NCBI GenBank assembly: GCA_946482325.1
Contig: CAMLRA010000125.1
Coordinates: 1 to 12,545 of the forward strand
Origin: an uncultured Chromatiaceae bacterium
GTDB taxonomy: Bacteria > Pseudomonadota > Gammaproteobacteria > Enterobacterales > Alteromonadaceae
DNA: 12,545 nt
Reading direction: 5' to 3'
Part shown: piece after piece, positions 6,700 through 12,545 of the stretch
Position numbering within the stretch: the first letter of the stretch is position 1
How the letters are laid out: every line of letters begins with the position of its first letter
The notes under the pieces: generated by a model
Told to the model about the DNA's origin: nothing
The model's database searches: none
The model's input: only the letters and a program-made list of their open reading frames with translations
Made by a program: the position numbers and the translations under genes

Positions 6700-6720
6700 C
6701 TCCGCTGCCGTTCAGCGGAG
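6700..6720 (-). promoter_or_regulatory. Hairpin in the GAF gene leader
   Basis: CTCCGCTG (6700-6707) and CAGCGGAG (6713-6720) form a perfect 8-bp stem with a 5-nt loop. On the minus strand it is followed by CTTGTCTG, not a U-tract, so it is a poor terminator for the upstream methyltransferase gene. It ends 11 bases before the AGGAG ribosome site of the GAF gene, and its CTCC arm is complementary to GGAG of that site, so an alternative fold that hides the site is possible. Confidence 0.4.
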
Positions 6721-6800
6721 TTGATTCAGTTATAGCTCTGGATATCGCAATTGTCAGGCGACACTATCGCAGCAACACCTCAGCCACCGGCCGGCTGAAC

Positions 6801-7766
6801 TTATAGCTGCTGGCGATACCATTCACCGAGAATAAGACTCGCGGCCACGCTGACATTGAGCGATTCAACTTTGCCGGTGCCGGGAATTTGCAGCGCGATT
6901 TCAGCGCTGTTGGCGACGGCTTTGGACACGCCCTGCATTTCTTCACCAAATACCACCACCACTTTTTTCGGCAGCTTGCTTTGATATAAAGACACCCCGG
7001 CATGGCTCGAGGTGGTGATTAAGGTATATCCGGCTTCTTTGCAAAGCTTTAATGCCAACGGCAGATGGTCGGTTTGCAGCGCTTCGACAAATTCCAGCCC
7101 GCCTTCGGCAGTACGCGCAGCAGCGCCGGATTGCAGCGCTTCCGGCGCGCTCAGGATAATACCGCTGACACCAAAATGTGCACAGCTGCGGGCGATAGCG
7201 CCGAGGTTATGCGGATTACCAACGCCATCGAGCGCCAATAAACAATCCTGTGTTTTTTTGCGATGCAACGTCAGATAACTGGCAATCGACATTGCCTCGC
7301 GTTTTTTCACCACCAGGATCACGCCGCCGTGATGCTGACTACCGCTGATCTTTTCCAGTTCCGCATTATCAACAATATGATAAGCCCGTTTGTGTGCCGC
7401 CAGGTATTTCATCACGTCAGCAAAACGCGGCGCATAATCGGCGTGCAGATACATTTTGATCACGGCATCAGGCCGTTGGGTGAAACAAACCCGGCAGGCG
7501 TTTTCACCTAAGACCCGGCTTTCCTGCTGGCCTTGCTGTTTTAATTGTGCCGCTGATAACGCCTGGCTCTGACGCGGCTGGTTTTGATGGGGGTGGTTCT
7601 GCTGCGTGGCTGCCGACTGTTGCGGCTTTTCCACGCGCGTCTGAGTGGCTTTTGCTGCGGTTGCTGAGCCTTTCCCTTTCCACGGTTTCTCTAATAATGA
7701 CGGCTCGCCGTCACGTGAACGCGGCTGGCGGGCGGAAGAAGCTGGTTTTTTTGACGGATATGCCAC
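6801..7766 (-). CDS. yfiF: SpoU/TrmH-family RNA 2'-O-methyltransferase, YfiF-like
   Basis: A 321-residue SPOUT methyltransferase. The first ~84 residues are a low-complexity Gln/Lys/Arg/Ser-rich, probably disordered extension. Residues ~85-155 form the substrate-binding domain (ESRVLGENACRVCF, AYHIVDNAELEKISGSQHHGGV). The catalytic knot follows with motif 1 NPHNLGAIARSCAHFG (N187, R193), motif 2 VVVFGEEMQGV (G274, E275/E276) and motif 3 IPGTGKVESLNVSVA (S302-L303-N304). The GENAC and SGxxHHGGV stretches and the long basic tail fit E. coli YfiF better than RlmB or TrmH. The methylated nucleotide is not deducible from sequence. The start is a GTG at 7766 with AGGA upstream; no better ATG exists. 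It is divergent from rlmJ across a ~140-bp gap and may be co-transcribed with the GAF gene 120 bp downstream. Confidence 0.88.
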   Translation of the reverse strand: MAYPSKKPASSARQPRSRDGEPSLLEKPWKGKGSATAAKATQTRVEKPQQSAATQQNHPHQNQPRQSQALSAAQLKQQGQQESRVLGENACRVCFTQRPDAVIKMYLHADYAPRFADVMKYLAAHKRAYHIVDNAELEKISGSQHHGGVILVVKKREAMSIASYLTLHRKKTQDCLLALDGVGNPHNLGAIARSCAHFGVSGIILSAPEALQSGAAARTAEGGLEFVEALQTDHLPLALKLCKEAGYTLITTSSHAGVSLYQSKLPKKVVVVFGEEMQGVSKAVANSAEIALQIPGTGKVESLNVSVAASLILGEWYRQQL

Positions 7767-7848
7767 GATGTCGGTCCTGTCACTGACGGGCCTGCAGCCC
7801 GGAAAGGCGCTCAGTTTACCGCAAAACCCTGCGCTATCGAAGAAAGAC

Positions 7849-7876
7849 TTGAGTTTGTCATCGGCTGCAGTAAGCT
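7849..7876 (+). promoter_or_regulatory. Weak candidate promoter of rlmJ
   Basis: TTGAGT (7849-7854) and TAAGCT (7871-7876) with a 16-bp spacer; the -10 matches only the strongest positions (TA...T). A small GGCGC/GCGCC hairpin (7877-7892) would fall at the start of the transcript. This is a tentative call made because some promoter must lie in the 140-bp divergent gap. Confidence 0.3.
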
Positions 7877-7906
7877 GGCGCCAATTTGCGCCGTTTCGGA
7901 ATATTT

Positions 7907-8743
7907 ATGCTCAGTTACCGTCACAGTTTTCATGCCGGCAATCACGCCGACCTGGTCAAGCATCTGGTAGAAGTCGCTATCCTGATGTATTTAAAGAAAA
8001 AAGATAAGCCATTTTGTTATCACGACACCCACGCGGGTGCGGGTTTATATAGCCTCGACAGCGCGCAAGCACAAAAAACCAGCGAATATCAGACCGGTAT
8101 CGGCAAGTTGTTTGGCTATAAAGCCAGTAACCCGGCGTTACAAACTTATCTGGAGTTGGTGCGTGAGCTGAATCCGGACGGTCAGCTGCAGTTTTACCCC
8201 GGCTCTCCCGGCATTGCCCGGCTGATGCTGCGCGACGGTGACAGCATTCAGGCGACTGAACTTCATCCGGCGGATTTTCCGTTATTGCAAACCCAGTTTC
8301 AGGGCCGCCGGCATTGTCGCATTGAAAAAATGGACGCTTACGCTGGCCTGCGCGCCATGTTGCCGCCGCTGCATAAACGTGGCCTGGTGTTGATTGACCC
8401 GCCTTATGAGCTGAAAACTGAATACCAGGATCTGGTTAAAGGCTTGCAGCAAGGTGTACAGCGTTTTCCGCAAGGCACTTTTGCTATCTGGTACCCGGTA
8501 ATTGAGCGCGCCAGTATTGAAGCGGTGATTGATGCCATTGTGGGCACCGGTATTCGTAATCAATTGCGGATTGAACTGTGCCCGCTACCAGACAGTAGCG
8601 GCTTTGGCATGACCGGCAGCGGAATGCTGGTGATCAACCCGCCTTATACTCTCGCTGCTGACATGAAGGACGCACTGGCTGAGTTAGCGCCTTTGCTGGG
8701 GCCAGCGGTGCAATGGACAGTCCGCCAGCTGGTGGAGGAATAA
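7907..8743 (+). CDS. rlmJ: 23S rRNA (adenine-2030-N6)-methyltransferase RlmJ
   Basis: RlmJ transfers a methyl group from S-adenosylmethionine to N6 of A2030 in 23S rRNA. The 278-residue protein starts MLSYRHSFHAGNHADLVKH, the nearly invariant N-terminus of the family, and contains the SAM-binding DTHAGAG, TELHPADFPLL, and the catalytic LIDPPYE with D164 at the same number as in E. coli RlmJ. The C-terminal part has GFGMTGSGMLVINPPY, also typical. I choose the ATG at 7907 rather than the TTG at 7886 because the protein family begins exactly at MLSYRHSF. Its ribosome site is weak (CGGAA). Its TAA overlaps the ATG of the nuclease gene (TAATG), so the two are translationally coupled. Confidence 0.97.
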   Translation: MLSYRHSFHAGNHADLVKHLVEVAILMYLKKKDKPFCYHDTHAGAGLYSLDSAQAQKTSEYQTGIGKLFGYKASNPALQTYLELVRELNPDGQLQFYPGSPGIARLMLRDGDSIQATELHPADFPLLQTQFQGRRHCRIEKMDAYAGLRAMLPPLHKRGLVLIDPPYELKTEYQDLVKGLQQGVQRFPQGTFAIWYPVIERASIEAVIDAIVGTGIRNQLRIELCPLPDSSGFGMTGSGMLVINPPYTLAADMKDALAELAPLLGPAVQWTVRQLVEE

Positions 8744-9543
8744 TGCGTATGCGGTTTTTGATTGGACTGATGTTGTTGTGCTTGCCGGTCAAAGCGCTGG
8801 CTTTTGGCAGCATTGGCCACCAGCAAGTGTGCAACCTGGCTTATCAGTTGGTAAAACCCGACACCCGCCAACAAATTGATTTGTTGCTTGAGCTTGGCCC
8901 TGCACAGACTTTCGCCCTGGGCTGTGTCTGGCCGGACGACGCGCGGCGCGAGCAGGTTTATCAGTTCACGACCCCCTTTCACTATCTGAATGTCGCACGC
9001 CAGCAAACACAGGTAAAACCAGCAGATTGCGCCGCCAATGGCTGTTTATTCAGCGCGCTTAAGCATTATGCGGCGCTGTTAAAGCAGCCCGGACAAAACA
9101 GGCAACGCGCCGAGGCTTTGTTGTTCTACAGCCATTTTATTGCTGATTTGCACCAGCCACTGCATGTCAGTTATGCCGACGATTTGGGCGGCAATAAAAC
9201 GGCGGTCTATTATTTTGGCAAACCGTCCAATCTGCATGGCATCTGGGACACGGCAATGCTGAAAAGTCTCGGTTATGCCGACAATGACCAATTGGCCGCC
9301 GGCAAACTGGCAGCGCTGCGCCCAGCCACTGTCAGACAGTGGCAAAGCGGACAGATGCTGGTGTGGGCGCAGCAATCGCTGACGCAAACCCGTCGGGTTT
9401 ATCAGGTCTACAAGCCAGGTATGTTGTTCAGTCAGCCGGAACTGGACCGTGACGGCCCGCTGATTGAAACCCGTCTGCAGCAGGCCGCGGTGCGCTTAGC
9501 CTGGCAGCTGGATCAGTTGCTGCAGCCGGCCGCCGGCGACTGA
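8743..9543 (+). CDS. Exported S1/P1-family nuclease
   Basis: A 266-residue precursor of a secreted, zinc-dependent phospholipase C/P1-fold nuclease expected to degrade single-stranded nucleic acids and 3'-nucleotides. A signal peptide (FLIGLMLLCLPVKALA) precedes FGSIGHQ, so the mature chain would start with Phe21. The trinuclear zinc ligands are in place: N-terminal residue 21, H26, D65 (WPDDAR), H80 (FHYLNV), H131 and D135 (HFIADLHQPLH), H141, H165 and D169 (NLHGIWD). Mature residue 1 is Phe where P1 and S1 nucleases have Trp; that ligand uses backbone atoms, so activity should survive. The conserved GGN motif is present. GGAGG precedes two ATGs, at 8743 and 8749; the first overlaps the rlmJ stop, the second has a more usual spacing, and both give the same mature protein. 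Its 3' end overlaps the convergent hydrolase gene by 31 bp. Confidence 0.93.
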   Translation: MRMRFLIGLMLLCLPVKALAFGSIGHQQVCNLAYQLVKPDTRQQIDLLLELGPAQTFALGCVWPDDARREQVYQFTTPFHYLNVARQQTQVKPADCAANGCLFSALKHYAALLKQPGQNRQRAEALLFYSHFIADLHQPLHVSYADDLGGNKTAVYYFGKPSNLHGIWDTAMLKSLGYADNDQLAAGKLAALRPATVRQWQSGQMLVWAQQSLTQTRRVYQVYKPGMLFSQPELDRDGPLIETRLQQAAVRLAWQLDQLLQPAAGD

Positions 9544-10736
9544 AGCCGTGCCAGCCAGTGCAGCATCTGTTGCTGTAAGCCATCGCCAAAGCGATGGCCT
9601 TGTCCCTTTGCTATCACTAATTCTGGCGCTGGCGCACCGCATTGTTGGTAACGGCTTTTCAGCTGTTGAAATGCAACCTTAACCTGTGCAGGCGGCATTA
9701 AAGGGTCCTGTTCGCCGTGCAGCAATAATATCGGCTTGGGTGCAGCCAGCGCGGCGATATCCGGCAAGTCCAGTTGCCGGTATAGTCCCGGATGGATCAT
9801 GTAAAAAGCGGTCTGACCGCGGCTGAAGTTGTTCGACGGTTCGCGCAAAAACTTAAGGCTATTGAACCACCCCACACTGACAGCAGCATTCACATCTGCC
9901 GATACGGCCGCCAGCTGCCAGGCGCGAAATCCGCCCATCGAAAAGCCAACAGCAGCGATGCCCGTCACGCCGGGTTGGCGGGCTAAAAAAGCCGCCGCCG
10001 CTTGATCTTCCCGCGCCATCAGGCCGGCGAGACTAGCTCCCTGCGCCTGTAAATTGGCTGCCAGTTGCTGCTGTTCAGCGTACAGAATTGGCCCGCGCGC
10101 ACCAAAACCCGGCGCATCGGCCAGCAACACCAGATAACCTTGTGCCCGCAACAGCTCAGCAATAGCCACACCATCAAAATATTTTTGTTGCCACTGGCTA
10201 ACCAATTCCGGCTGGTCACTGAGCGCAGGCGGCAACCATTTATCTTTACCGATGCGAAATTCGGCGCCATGATCATGCAGCAGGATCACCGCGTTGATTG
10301 CGCCCTGACGCAACTTGGCTGGCTTATACAGATACAGATCCAGCGGCTGCCATAACGGCAACCGCCACTGTTCAAGGTTGGTGATGCTTGCAGGATTAAG
10401 CCGTGTGGTGGCGGCAATTAAGGCCGGATCAGCTGGTGGAAGTAGCAAGGCATGATTCAAAAGACCTTTCGCCTGCTGCTGCCAAAGCACAAAATTGCCC
10501 GCTGCGGGGTTTACAACGCCCACAGATGGCGCAGGCAAGCGTAAATCAGGCGCTAGTAATGCTGCAGAACCGGGTTTCAAATCTGCCGCCGCCTTGCTGT
10601 TGGCTTGAACCGGCGTGACAGCGGACAGCGTGGCTATCAACCACAGCATCAGCCAATACTGACCGGGCGAGAAAAAAATGCGAGGGACAATCAAATCACA
10701 AAAAGGCGGCGTGTTGGGTAGCTTGTGGTGCAGCAT
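9513..10736 (-). CDS. Secreted alpha/beta hydrolase (dienelactone hydrolase/esterase-like)
   Basis: A 407-residue protein with a hydrophobic N-terminal segment ending in VQANS near residue 46, a probable signal peptide with an unusually long N-region, so the true start may lie further in (M30 lacks a clear ribosome site). The catalytic triad is visible: nucleophile S266 in GFSMGG, D344 in LLHGEQDPLMP and H381 in GQGHRFG. LLHDHG (152-157) is the oxyanion-hole HG motif after the first strand. Residues ~50-145 are a pre-domain without a recognised match. The fold supports esterase, lipase-like or peptidase activity; substrate unknown. The gene is convergent with the nuclease gene and its last 31 bases overlap that gene's end. 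It is separated by 118 bp from the upstream HutD-like gene, so it probably has its own promoter. Confidence 0.88.
   Translation of the reverse strand: MLHHKLPNTPPFCDLIVPRIFFSPGQYWLMLWLIATLSAVTPVQANSKAAADLKPGSAALLAPDLRLPAPSVGVVNPAAGNFVLWQQQAKGLLNHALLLPPADPALIAATTRLNPASITNLEQWRLPLWQPLDLYLYKPAKLRQGAINAVILLHDHGAEFRIGKDKWLPPALSDQPELVSQWQQKYFDGVAIAELLRAQGYLVLLADAPGFGARGPILYAEQQQLAANLQAQGASLAGLMAREDQAAAAFLARQPGVTGIAAVGFSMGGFRAWQLAAVSADVNAAVSVGWFNSLKFLREPSNNFSRGQTAFYMIHPGLYRQLDLPDIAALAAPKPILLLHGEQDPLMPPAQVKVAFQQLKSRYQQCGAPAPELVIAKGQGHRFGDGLQQQMLHWLARLQSPAAGCSN
9579..9598 (+). terminator. Possible terminator of the rlmJ-nuclease operon inside the convergent gene
   Basis: GCCATCGC/GCGATGGC form a perfect 8-bp stem with a CAAA loop, 35 bases past the nuclease stop, followed by CTTGTCCCTTTG on the plus strand. 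The tail is only moderately T-rich, so it would be weak. The same bases encode the catalytic HRFGDG segment of the hydrolase on the other strand, which may be the reason for the symmetry. Confidence 0.4.
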
Positions 10737-10801
10737 AATGCCAGCATTGTCAGAATTCAGATAACACTGAGCTTGCCAAAAACCGCCTTAGATCTCCAGC
10801 A

Positions 10802-10826
10802 CATTCTGCCACCGATAGACAGAATG
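10802..10826. repeat. Inverted repeat between the hydrolase and HutD-like genes
   Basis: CATTCTG (10802-10808) and CAGAATG (10820-10826) form a 7-bp inverted repeat with an 11-nt gap in the 118-bp space (10737-10854). It could be an operator or a weak hairpin after the HutD-like gene; no T-tract follows. Nothing else identifiable lies in this gap. Confidence 0.4.
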
Positions 10827-10854
10827 AATTTTCGCCAACAAAAACCTACCTGCT

Positions 10855-11496
10855 TTATGCGGTGGCCGCCATCCAGGCAGCCACCAGCTCGCAATCAGCT
10901 GCCGCCAATAAAGTGCAGCTGGCTTCCGGCAACATCAACACATCACCAGATGCAAGCGCATACTGCTGTGTGCCGCATTGAACTTGAACTTGCTGGTCTT
11001 GACTCAGCCCATCGGCATAAATCAGCCACCAGCCGCTGGCGATAGTCTGTAAAAACACGGGTTGATTTGCCTGCAGGCACAGGGCCCGCAGCCCGCCTTG
11101 CAGGCCAACCGACAACATTAAATTAATGTCACGCACCGGACCATTAAGCAGTGTTGCTGCAGTGGTCGCCGCACCGGCAAAACAAGCCTGATGTTGTGGA
11201 CTGCGAAGCTGAATGCTGTGCTGTGGAGCACCAGGCGCAGTCACAGCAAGCTCGAGACCCGCACCGCTGCGGATCGCCAGATAACGCTGGTAACCGACAA
11301 AGGCCGTAAAGGGGCCGGATTGCAACACGGTCGCGGTGCTAAAACGCCAGTGAAAATCCCGTGCAGCGACGCTCGAGCCAATCGGGGCTATCGCCAGTTG
11401 CCGGGTTTCACCGCCGGCCCACTGTGTTACCAGCTGCTCAGACGCTGGAATAACTTGAGCGCTGACTGGCTTAGCGTTAGCAGTCAGATTAACCAT
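10855..11496 (-). CDS. HutD/Ves-family cupin protein
   Basis: A 213-residue protein of the HutD/Ves family (bicupin fold). Visible family features are QWAGGETRQLAIAP (in place of the usual WxNGGGxTxE), FHWRFSTATVLQSGPFTAFVGYQRYL, and LLNGPVRDINLML. HutD proteins are linked to histidine utilisation in pseudomonads, probably as modulators, and E. coli Ves to a cold-related phenotype; neither has a settled biochemical activity. No hut enzymes lie in this window, so the role here is unclear. The ATG at 11496 has GGACAG upstream; an in-frame ATG at 11535 has no ribosome site and would make the gene overlap yciU by 23 bp. The N-terminus is directly preceded by a 16-bp tandem duplication. It is likely the last gene of a minus-strand unit with yciU. 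Confidence 0.85.
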   Translation of the reverse strand: MVNLTANAKPVSAQVIPASEQLVTQWAGGETRQLAIAPIGSSVAARDFHWRFSTATVLQSGPFTAFVGYQRYLAIRSGAGLELAVTAPGAPQHSIQLRSPQHQACFAGAATTAATLLNGPVRDINLMLSVGLQGGLRALCLQANQPVFLQTIASGWWLIYADGLSQDQQVQVQCGTQQYALASGDVLMLPEASCTLLAAADCELVAAWMAATA

Positions 11497-11498
11497 TG

Positions 11499-11529
11499 AC
11501 TGTCCACGCCACTTACTGTCCACGCCACT
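11499..11529. repeat. 16-bp tandem duplication at the yciU-hutD junction
   Basis: ACTGTCCACGCCACT occurs at 11499-11513 and again at 11515-11529, separated by one T, so a 16-bp unit is repeated almost twice. It contains the end of yciU (codons for WRGQ and the stop) and the ribosome-site region of the HutD-like gene. Confidence 0.92.
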
Positions 11530-11839
11530 GGGCATGACACAGCGAATCGTGTTTTTCCCGGCTGAGCAGAATACGCGCTAACACCAGGTCGGCGGCGCCA
11601 TCTGTGCCGCCAAGGCCAATCAGCGCCTCAAGATGTAACTCAGGATCGAGCTCAGCGCCAATTAGTTCCAGCCAGTCTTCGCCGGCCGGCACTAAATCCA
11701 CATAAGCCCGGCTTTCATAATGTTGCTGATATAGTGCGTAGTCTTCTGCACTCAGATTTTCACTGGCCAGTTCTTCAAAAATCGCAAACGCATGGTCACA
11801 AAGTTCATCCATCGACCAGAGTTCTAAGCTGTCTGACAT
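11513..11839 (-). CDS. yciU: YciU / UPF0263 (DUF440) acidic protein, putative double-stranded DNA mimic
   Basis: A 108-residue, strongly acidic protein. The C-terminal LARILLSREKHDSLCHAQWR lines up with the end of E. coli YciU, and AFAIFEELASENLSAEDYALYQQHYESR and AGEDWLELIGAELDP match its N-terminal and middle regions. The H. influenzae homologue HI1450 has been described as a DNA-mimic-like acidic protein able to interact with HU; that role is family knowledge and untested here. The ATG at 11839 with GGGGAC upstream gives the family length; a much longer open frame starting at 12031 runs through the upstream gene and lacks homology. The C-terminus ends WRGQ where E. coli has WRE, possibly an effect of the tandem duplication at its 3' end. 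It lies 37 bp after the membrane-protein gene and 16 bp before the HutD-like start. Confidence 0.93.
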   Translation of the reverse strand: MSDSLELWSMDELCDHAFAIFEELASENLSAEDYALYQQHYESRAYVDLVPAGEDWLELIGAELDPELHLEALIGLGGTDGAADLVLARILLSREKHDSLCHAQWRGQ

Positions 11840-11876
11840 CACAAGTCCCCGTAAATTGAGAGACTGGCAGTATATC

Positions 11877-12545
11877 TCAGCGCGCCGCTGCCGTCTTGAG
11901 GCCCAGACGGGCTTTTGCATAACGATGGTTAAACCAGAAGGTTGCGGCAATGCCCAACACCGACGGCAGCACCCAACTGACCAGCTGCAGCGCCGGGCTG
12001 AAATCCAGTACTTTGCGGCCACCGAAGGCAAAGAAGGCGGTAAAGATGGCGATGCCGGAGGCCAGCATATTGCCGATATGTTCTTTCAGCATCACTGATT
12101 TTTCCACGCTGCCTCTATGGATGTAACGCAGACAACCGATGCTGCTAAACAGTGCGATAGCCCCGAAAATTTGCCCCAGTACAAACTGGCGCGGCACAGC
12201 CTGCCATAAAGTCCAGATAGCGCAGACCAACGTCAGCAGCACCAACGTTTGATGCGGCCAGTGCTTCAGCGCGACACGCTCATAACCAGCCTGTAATGCT
12301 AATAATCCCTGACGTAAATTCATCAGTGCCAGCAAACACAGCAACAGTAGAAACCCAGACATCAGCCGCACCCGCTCAGCAAACACCTGCGGGTCCTGAC
12401 CGACACGTAAATCTGCCGCTTTGACCACCAACGGTGCGGACAACACCAGCACACACATCAAAACACCGGCGCCACAAATCAGATACATCAGCGTGCTGTA
12501 CCAGTGGCCGCTACGGACATGCCACGGGCTGCCTTTTTTTGCCAG
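11877..12545 (-). CDS. Multi-pass inner-membrane protein, possibly DUF2306-like (5' end outside window)
   Basis: The frame stays open to the right edge, so at least 19 residues precede the first ATG in the window (12488) and the true start is probably outside. The visible 222 residues contain about six hydrophobic segments with short basic loops. The pattern KGSPWHVRSGHWYSTLMYL at the visible N-terminus and LKEHIGNMLASGIAIFTAFF near the C-terminus, each with a conserved-looking His before a membrane helix, resembles DUF2306-type membrane proteins; I hold this only tentatively. Conserved histidines near membrane faces could bind haem or metal, but nothing shows it directly. It ends 37 bp before yciU on the same strand, so co-transcription is plausible. 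Confidence 0.7.
   Translation of the reverse strand: MAKKGSPWHVRSGHWYSTLMYLICGAGVLMCVLVLSAPLVVKAADLRVGQDPQVFAERVRLMSGFLLLLCLLALMNLRQGLLALQAGYERVALKHWPHQTLVLLTLVCAIWTLWQAVPRQFVLGQIFGAIALFSSIGCLRYIHRGSVEKSVMLKEHIGNMLASGIAIFTAFFAFGGRKVLDFSPALQLVSWVLPSVLGIAATFWFNHRYAKARLGLKTAAAR

Noticed and set aside
11840..12031. N-terminal extension of yciU (start at 12031)
   Set aside because: It overlaps the membrane-protein gene, has no similarity to YciU, and an ATG with GGGGAC upstream gives the family's normal length.
1..12545. A new defence, mobile or biosynthetic system
   Set aside because: Every gene of more than ~100 residues belongs to a recognisable or plausible chromosomal family. I saw no integrase, transposase, terminal repeats, CRISPR-like spacing, toxin-antitoxin pair or biosynthetic enzymes.

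Overview
The window reads as chromosomal core DNA of a gammaproteobacterium. AhpC, the YfiF-type methyltransferase, RlmJ and YciU can be followed almost residue for residue against the E. coli proteins, but the gene order and the accessory proteins (receiver-TPR regulator, DGSG-repeat lipoprotein, S1/P1 nuclease) are not enterobacterial. An Alteromonadales/Chromatiales-type genus such as Rheinheimera or Alishewanella is my best guess; this is an impression from protein style, not a database result. I see no rRNA, tRNA, CRISPR array, insertion sequence, phage or defence genes.

Layout. Positions 1-1089 (minus strand) hold peroxide defence: ahpC, then a clear intrinsic terminator, then the start of ahpF, which has its own promoter region. 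The regions upstream of ahpC and ahpF share an 18-bp element placed identically relative to a -10-like hexamer, which suggests common regulation of two separate transcripts. Positions 1467-3029 (plus) encode a receiver-domain protein with a long helical-repeat C-terminus; its stop overlaps by four bases that of a convergent M24-family metallopeptidase (3026-3700, minus). Positions 3880-5087 (plus) are a two-gene unit, a DUF1232 (YkvA-like) protein and a periplasmic lytic transglycosylase, with a good sigma70 promoter and two strong hairpins at the gene junction. Positions 5308-6075 (plus) encode a predicted lipoprotein with seven DGSG repeats, followed by a strong terminator.

Positions 6153-7766 (minus) carry a GAF-domain protein and a YfiF-like SpoU/TrmH RNA methyltransferase. 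Divergent from these, rlmJ (23S rRNA m6A2030 methyltransferase) and an exported S1/P1-type nuclease form an operon with a TAATG overlap; the nuclease gene runs 31 bp into a convergent secreted alpha/beta hydrolase gene (9513-10736, minus). The right end (minus) is a probable three-gene unit: a multi-pass membrane protein cut by the window edge, the small acidic YciU/UPF0263 protein, and a HutD/Ves-family cupin. A 16-bp tandem duplication sits at the yciU-hutD junction.

Functionally the window mixes housekeeping RNA modification (YfiF-like, RlmJ), envelope or periplasmic enzymes (transglycosylase, nuclease, hydrolase, lipoprotein) and stress defence (AhpC/AhpF). I see no evidence of an obviously new multi-gene system. 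The features most worth a second look are the receiver domain with two substituted switch residues, the regular 18-residue repeats of the lipoprotein, the paired hairpins inside the transglycosylase signal-peptide codons, and the shared ahpC/ahpF promoter element.
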